Positions 61,873 to 64,000 of a DNA stretch of 64,000 bases are shown here, piece after piece (the stretch's first letter is position 1; every line of letters starts with the position of its first letter). The notes beneath the pieces are model-generated. The model had not been told where the DNA came from. It saw only the letters and a program-made list of their open reading frames with translations, and searched no databases. The translations under genes and the position numbers were made by a program. The stretch is from Halioglobus sp. GTDB lineage: Bacteria > Pseudomonadota > Gammaproteobacteria > Pseudomonadales > Halieaceae. Location: contig PABK01000052.1 of NCBI GenBank assembly GCA_002699145.1, positions 31,128-95,127 on the forward strand, written 5' to 3'.

Positions 61873-63174
61873 ATGGTCCATTGGAATTCCAGCCCACACC
61901 CCATCTCGGATATACGAGATTGGAGCGAGGCAGGACGCCTCGAATTACGCCCTGATTTTCAGCGGCGCGAAGTGTGGTCTGCAACAGCGAAAGTAATGCT
62001 GATGGACACTATCATTCGAGACGTGCCCATGCCAAAAATATTCCTCGCCAATACGATTCGGCAAGGAAAAACGTATCGAGTCGTAATAGACGGTCAACAA
62101 AGAATCACAGCAATTCTTGATTTCCTACGCGACAGGTTCACACTGGATTCCCCATATTCTGGGGAAGAAAAGGGAAAGAAGTTTTCTGAGCTAGACCAAG
62201 ACTTGCAAGATCGCTTTCTAAGCTACCGAATAGATTTCAACGAAGCCATTAATCCCACAGAAGATGAAGTACGCGAGGTTTACTCACGCGTTAACAAGTA
62301 TACTGTTCCTCTCACCAAGCAGGAACTTCGACGGGCTGACTTTCCAGGTGATTTTCTTCAAATATCCGAAGAACTTTCGGTAGAGGAATACTTCGATCAA
62401 GTCGGAATATTCAGTGCTGCTAACCGCAGAAGGTATGCAGATGTTGAATATGTTTCCGAGTTACTGGCCGCAATGATAGGAGGAATTCAGGACAAAAAAG
62501 ACACATTAGATGATTTCTATGTTGATTATTCAGCATGGGAAAAAAGTCATAAAGAGAAAATAGTGTCGCGGTTTTATTCCATATTTAGCGAGATGGGCAC
62601 AATTTTTGATGAATCTTTGGTCGTCTCACGGACTCGATTTAAGCAGAAAGCTGATTTCTACACGCTGTTTCTAGTCATAGATGACTTTGTCAAAGAAGGC
62701 TTTACAGCGCAAGGCAAGGACCTAGACCCCCTACGAGAAGACCTAAACATGCTTCAGGAAACTATTCGCCCCGAATCCGACATAGAGATTTGCAGCGAGT
62801 ATGCGATTAAGTGCGTTTCGCAAGCAAACTCAGCATCTAGTCGTCGCTGGCGACATCAGTTTGTTAGAGCAGTATTGGCTGGCACGTACACTGGACGCTC
62901 TCCTGACGAAGTAGGAGCAAGAATATTCTATAGACTCTTTGAAGACCTTTCTCAAGGTGATTCCAGCGGAATGTGTCCTTCCCCTGTATTCGAATGCCCG
63001 GTTTGCGAAGAGGAGATTTCGGATGACTTTAGTGAGTGCATGATCGCATGGCATCGTACTGCCCCTGTCAGGCAGATCACCAACGCCTCCTGGGTCCATA
63101 TTTCATGTGTGAATGATCAAGCTGAGTGGCTGGTTACGGAGCGACCCAACGATGACCAACCAAATCTTCTTTGA
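61873..63174 (+). CDS. DUF262 (GmrS/ParB-fold) protein with C-terminal cysteine-rich region
   Basis: 433 residues. The N-terminal DUF262 domain carries LRPDFQRREVW and IDGQQRITAILDF (DGQQR about 73-77), the NTP-using motif of the GmrSD and SspE restriction factors. The C-terminus has CPVCEEEISDDFSECMIAWH followed by a His-x-x-Cys (HISCVND), a zinc or HNH-like arrangement. I see no DUF1524 nuclease domain, so cleavage would depend on this variant or on another subunit. Its stop lies inside the kinase gene (23-bp overlap). Confidence 0.8.
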   Translation: MVHWNSSPHPISDIRDWSEAGRLELRPDFQRREVWSATAKVMLMDTIIRDVPMPKIFLANTIRQGKTYRVVIDGQQRITAILDFLRDRFTLDSPYSGEEKGKKFSELDQDLQDRFLSYRIDFNEAINPTEDEVREVYSRVNKYTVPLTKQELRRADFPGDFLQISEELSVEEYFDQVGIFSAANRRRYADVEYVSELLAAMIGGIQDKKDTLDDFYVDYSAWEKSHKEKIVSRFYSIFSEMGTIFDESLVVSRTRFKQKADFYTLFLVIDDFVKEGFTAQGKDLDPLREDLNMLQETIRPESDIEICSEYAIKCVSQANSASSRRWRHQFVRAVLAGTYTGRSPDEVGARIFYRLFEDLSQGDSSGMCPSPVFECPVCEEEISDDFSECMIAWHRTAPVRQITNASWVHISCVNDQAEWLVTERPNDDQPNLL

Positions 63175-63907
63175 GCCTGGCGAGTTAAGAAGAGGTAACT
63201 TCTTCCGCTTCGACACTAACCTCCGATCAGAAGACGGTACTTCATTTGAGCTCGAAGAGTGGATTGGGCGCGGAGGGAATGCGTCTGTTTTTCGGTGTCG
63301 TGAAAGGGGATCTGGCCAAGAACGTGCAGTAAAGTTTTTATTGCAACCTGGCTACAGAAGCACGAAGCGCTTTTTACGAGAGGTAAAATTACTTCAATCT
63401 ATAACCGGCGACCACATTACTACTTACCACGGCGATGGCCGCATTAAGACTACGCGTAATAGTGACTCAAAGATTGTCAATATACCTTTTGTCATTATGG
63501 AATTAGCCGATTGCAATTTGCAGGACCTAATGCGGAGTACAGATCAACCAATCAGTTATGAACAATATGCCGGACAATTTAGAGGGCTGGCAAAAGCCTT
63601 GGCCACCCTCCATGCGAAAGCGGTTCACCGAGATATTAAACCAGAGAATATTCTCATTACTGGAGAACGCTGGTTACTTAGCGATTACGGCCTATGCACT
63701 TTCGTTACTCCAGGCGAAGAAGATTTAACACCAGAAGGACAAAATGTTGGCCCAAAGTTTTGGCTTTCACCAGAAGCTCATAATCGGCGTCTCGGCTGTG
63801 GGGATGCTATAAACGCCGCATCAGACGTCTTTCAGTTGGCGTCGATATTTTGGTATGTTGCCACGGGACGTCACCCTAGCGGTATAGTCGTTGAAGAAGA
63901 TTGGTAA
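63152..63907 (+). pseudogene. Ser/Thr protein kinase truncated by IS66-family element
   Basis: 251 residues from ATG 63152. Kinase motifs: glycine loop GRGGNASVFRC, Lys in RAVKFLL, HRDIKPENIL (catalytic Asp) and DYG in place of DFG, then LSPEAHN. The frame stops at 63905-63907 inside the IS66 terminal repeat (GTAAGCG starts at 63904). The end of the C-lobe and any further domains are therefore lost or beyond the window. Membership of the operon is supported by the overlap with the DUF262 gene. Confidence 0.85.
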
Positions 63908-64000
63908 GCGTCCGGTAATCACACCTTGTCATTCAGTGCCCAGTTATGCGGCAGCAGTTCGTTGACGGCGCTCGCCTTCTGCGTCGGCAGACGCGCCAGT
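63904..64000 (-). mobile_element. IS66-family element, one end
   Basis: The end begins GTAAGCGTCCGG, the GTAA start typical of IS66 terminal inverted repeats, followed by the 3' end of an IS66-type tnpC on the minus strand. The other end lies beyond the window, so length and target duplication cannot be seen. Confidence 0.85.
63919..64000 (-). CDS. IS66-family transposase TnpC, C-terminal fragment
   Basis: About 26 codons visible, ending LLPHNWALNDKV. The ...LLPHNW... end is characteristic of IS66 transposases. The rest is outside the window. Confidence 0.85.
   Translation of the reverse strand, partial: LARLPTQKASAVNELLPHNWALNDKV

Noticed and set aside
56849..63907. Canonical DNA phosphorothioation (Dnd) system
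   Set aside because: Only the ATPase looks DndD-like. No DndA, DndB, DndC or DndE gene is recognised in or near the operon.
1..64000. CRISPR arrays, tRNA and rRNA genes
   Set aside because: No regularly spaced direct repeats of 25-40 bp and no tRNA cloverleaf or rRNA sequence recognised by eye.

Overview
The window is a mosaic of mobile DNA from a proteobacterium, most likely a gammaproteobacterium. The evidence is a long, nearly complete conjugation module of the PFGI-1/SXT-like 'integrating conjugative element' (ICE) type, of the PFL_46xx-47xx families known from Pseudomonas and relatives, in GC-rich DNA with AT-richer islands. The genus cannot be told from the sequence alone. No rRNA, tRNA, CRISPR array or clear ICE attachment site was found, so both ICE ends are probably outside the window.

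Layout. (1) 1-9.6 kb, transposon-like cargo: a gene truncated by an IS21-family element (441-2906), a small membrane protein, a methyltransferase, a ParDE toxin-antitoxin pair, a Tn554-type tnpA-tnpB-tnpC recombinase module and a further short tyrosine recombinase. (2) 9.8-16.8 kb, defence and accessory genes: a CoiA-like protein operon, a RES/Xre toxin-antitoxin pair, an ArdC-like antirestriction protein and an AbiEi/AbiEii pair with two very large palindromes. (3) 17-31 kb, ICE maintenance: small conserved ICE proteins with hairpin-rich leaders, RadC, three ParB-like proteins, a phosphoribosyltransferase, a putative replication initiator beside four 21-bp iterons, ParA/ParB, a short TraI_2-like protein, a highly structured noncoding region (possible oriT) and an integrase-domain protein. 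(4) 30.7-34 kb: a lipoprotein metalloprotease plus membrane protein pair and two nuclease-like genes. (5) 34.5-52 kb: one long conjugation operon (coupling protein TraD, pilus/channel proteins, VirB4-type ATPase TraC, TraU-like and TraG-like proteins), mostly with 4-bp or longer stop/start overlaps. (6) 52-55 kb: small proteins, CsrA and topoisomerase III. (7) 56.8-64 kb: a tightly packed six-gene operon of PLD-helicase, small protein, DndD-like SMC-type ATPase, helical protein, DUF262 protein and Ser/Thr kinase. The kinase is cut by an IS66-family element that runs off the window.

How it fits together. The ICE appears able to replicate and partition like a plasmid (iterons, Rep, ParAB), process DNA (TopB, TraI-like, integrase) and transfer it (operon 5), while carrying antirestriction and several defence/addiction modules. 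The six-gene operon at the right end has the composition of an anti-phage system: nuclease-like, helicase, ATPase, NTPase-like DUF262 and kinase. It resembles no complete system I can name. It has the DndD-type ATPase of phosphorothioation systems, but no DndC or DndA sulfur-transfer gene is visible. It is the strongest candidate here for an undescribed system.
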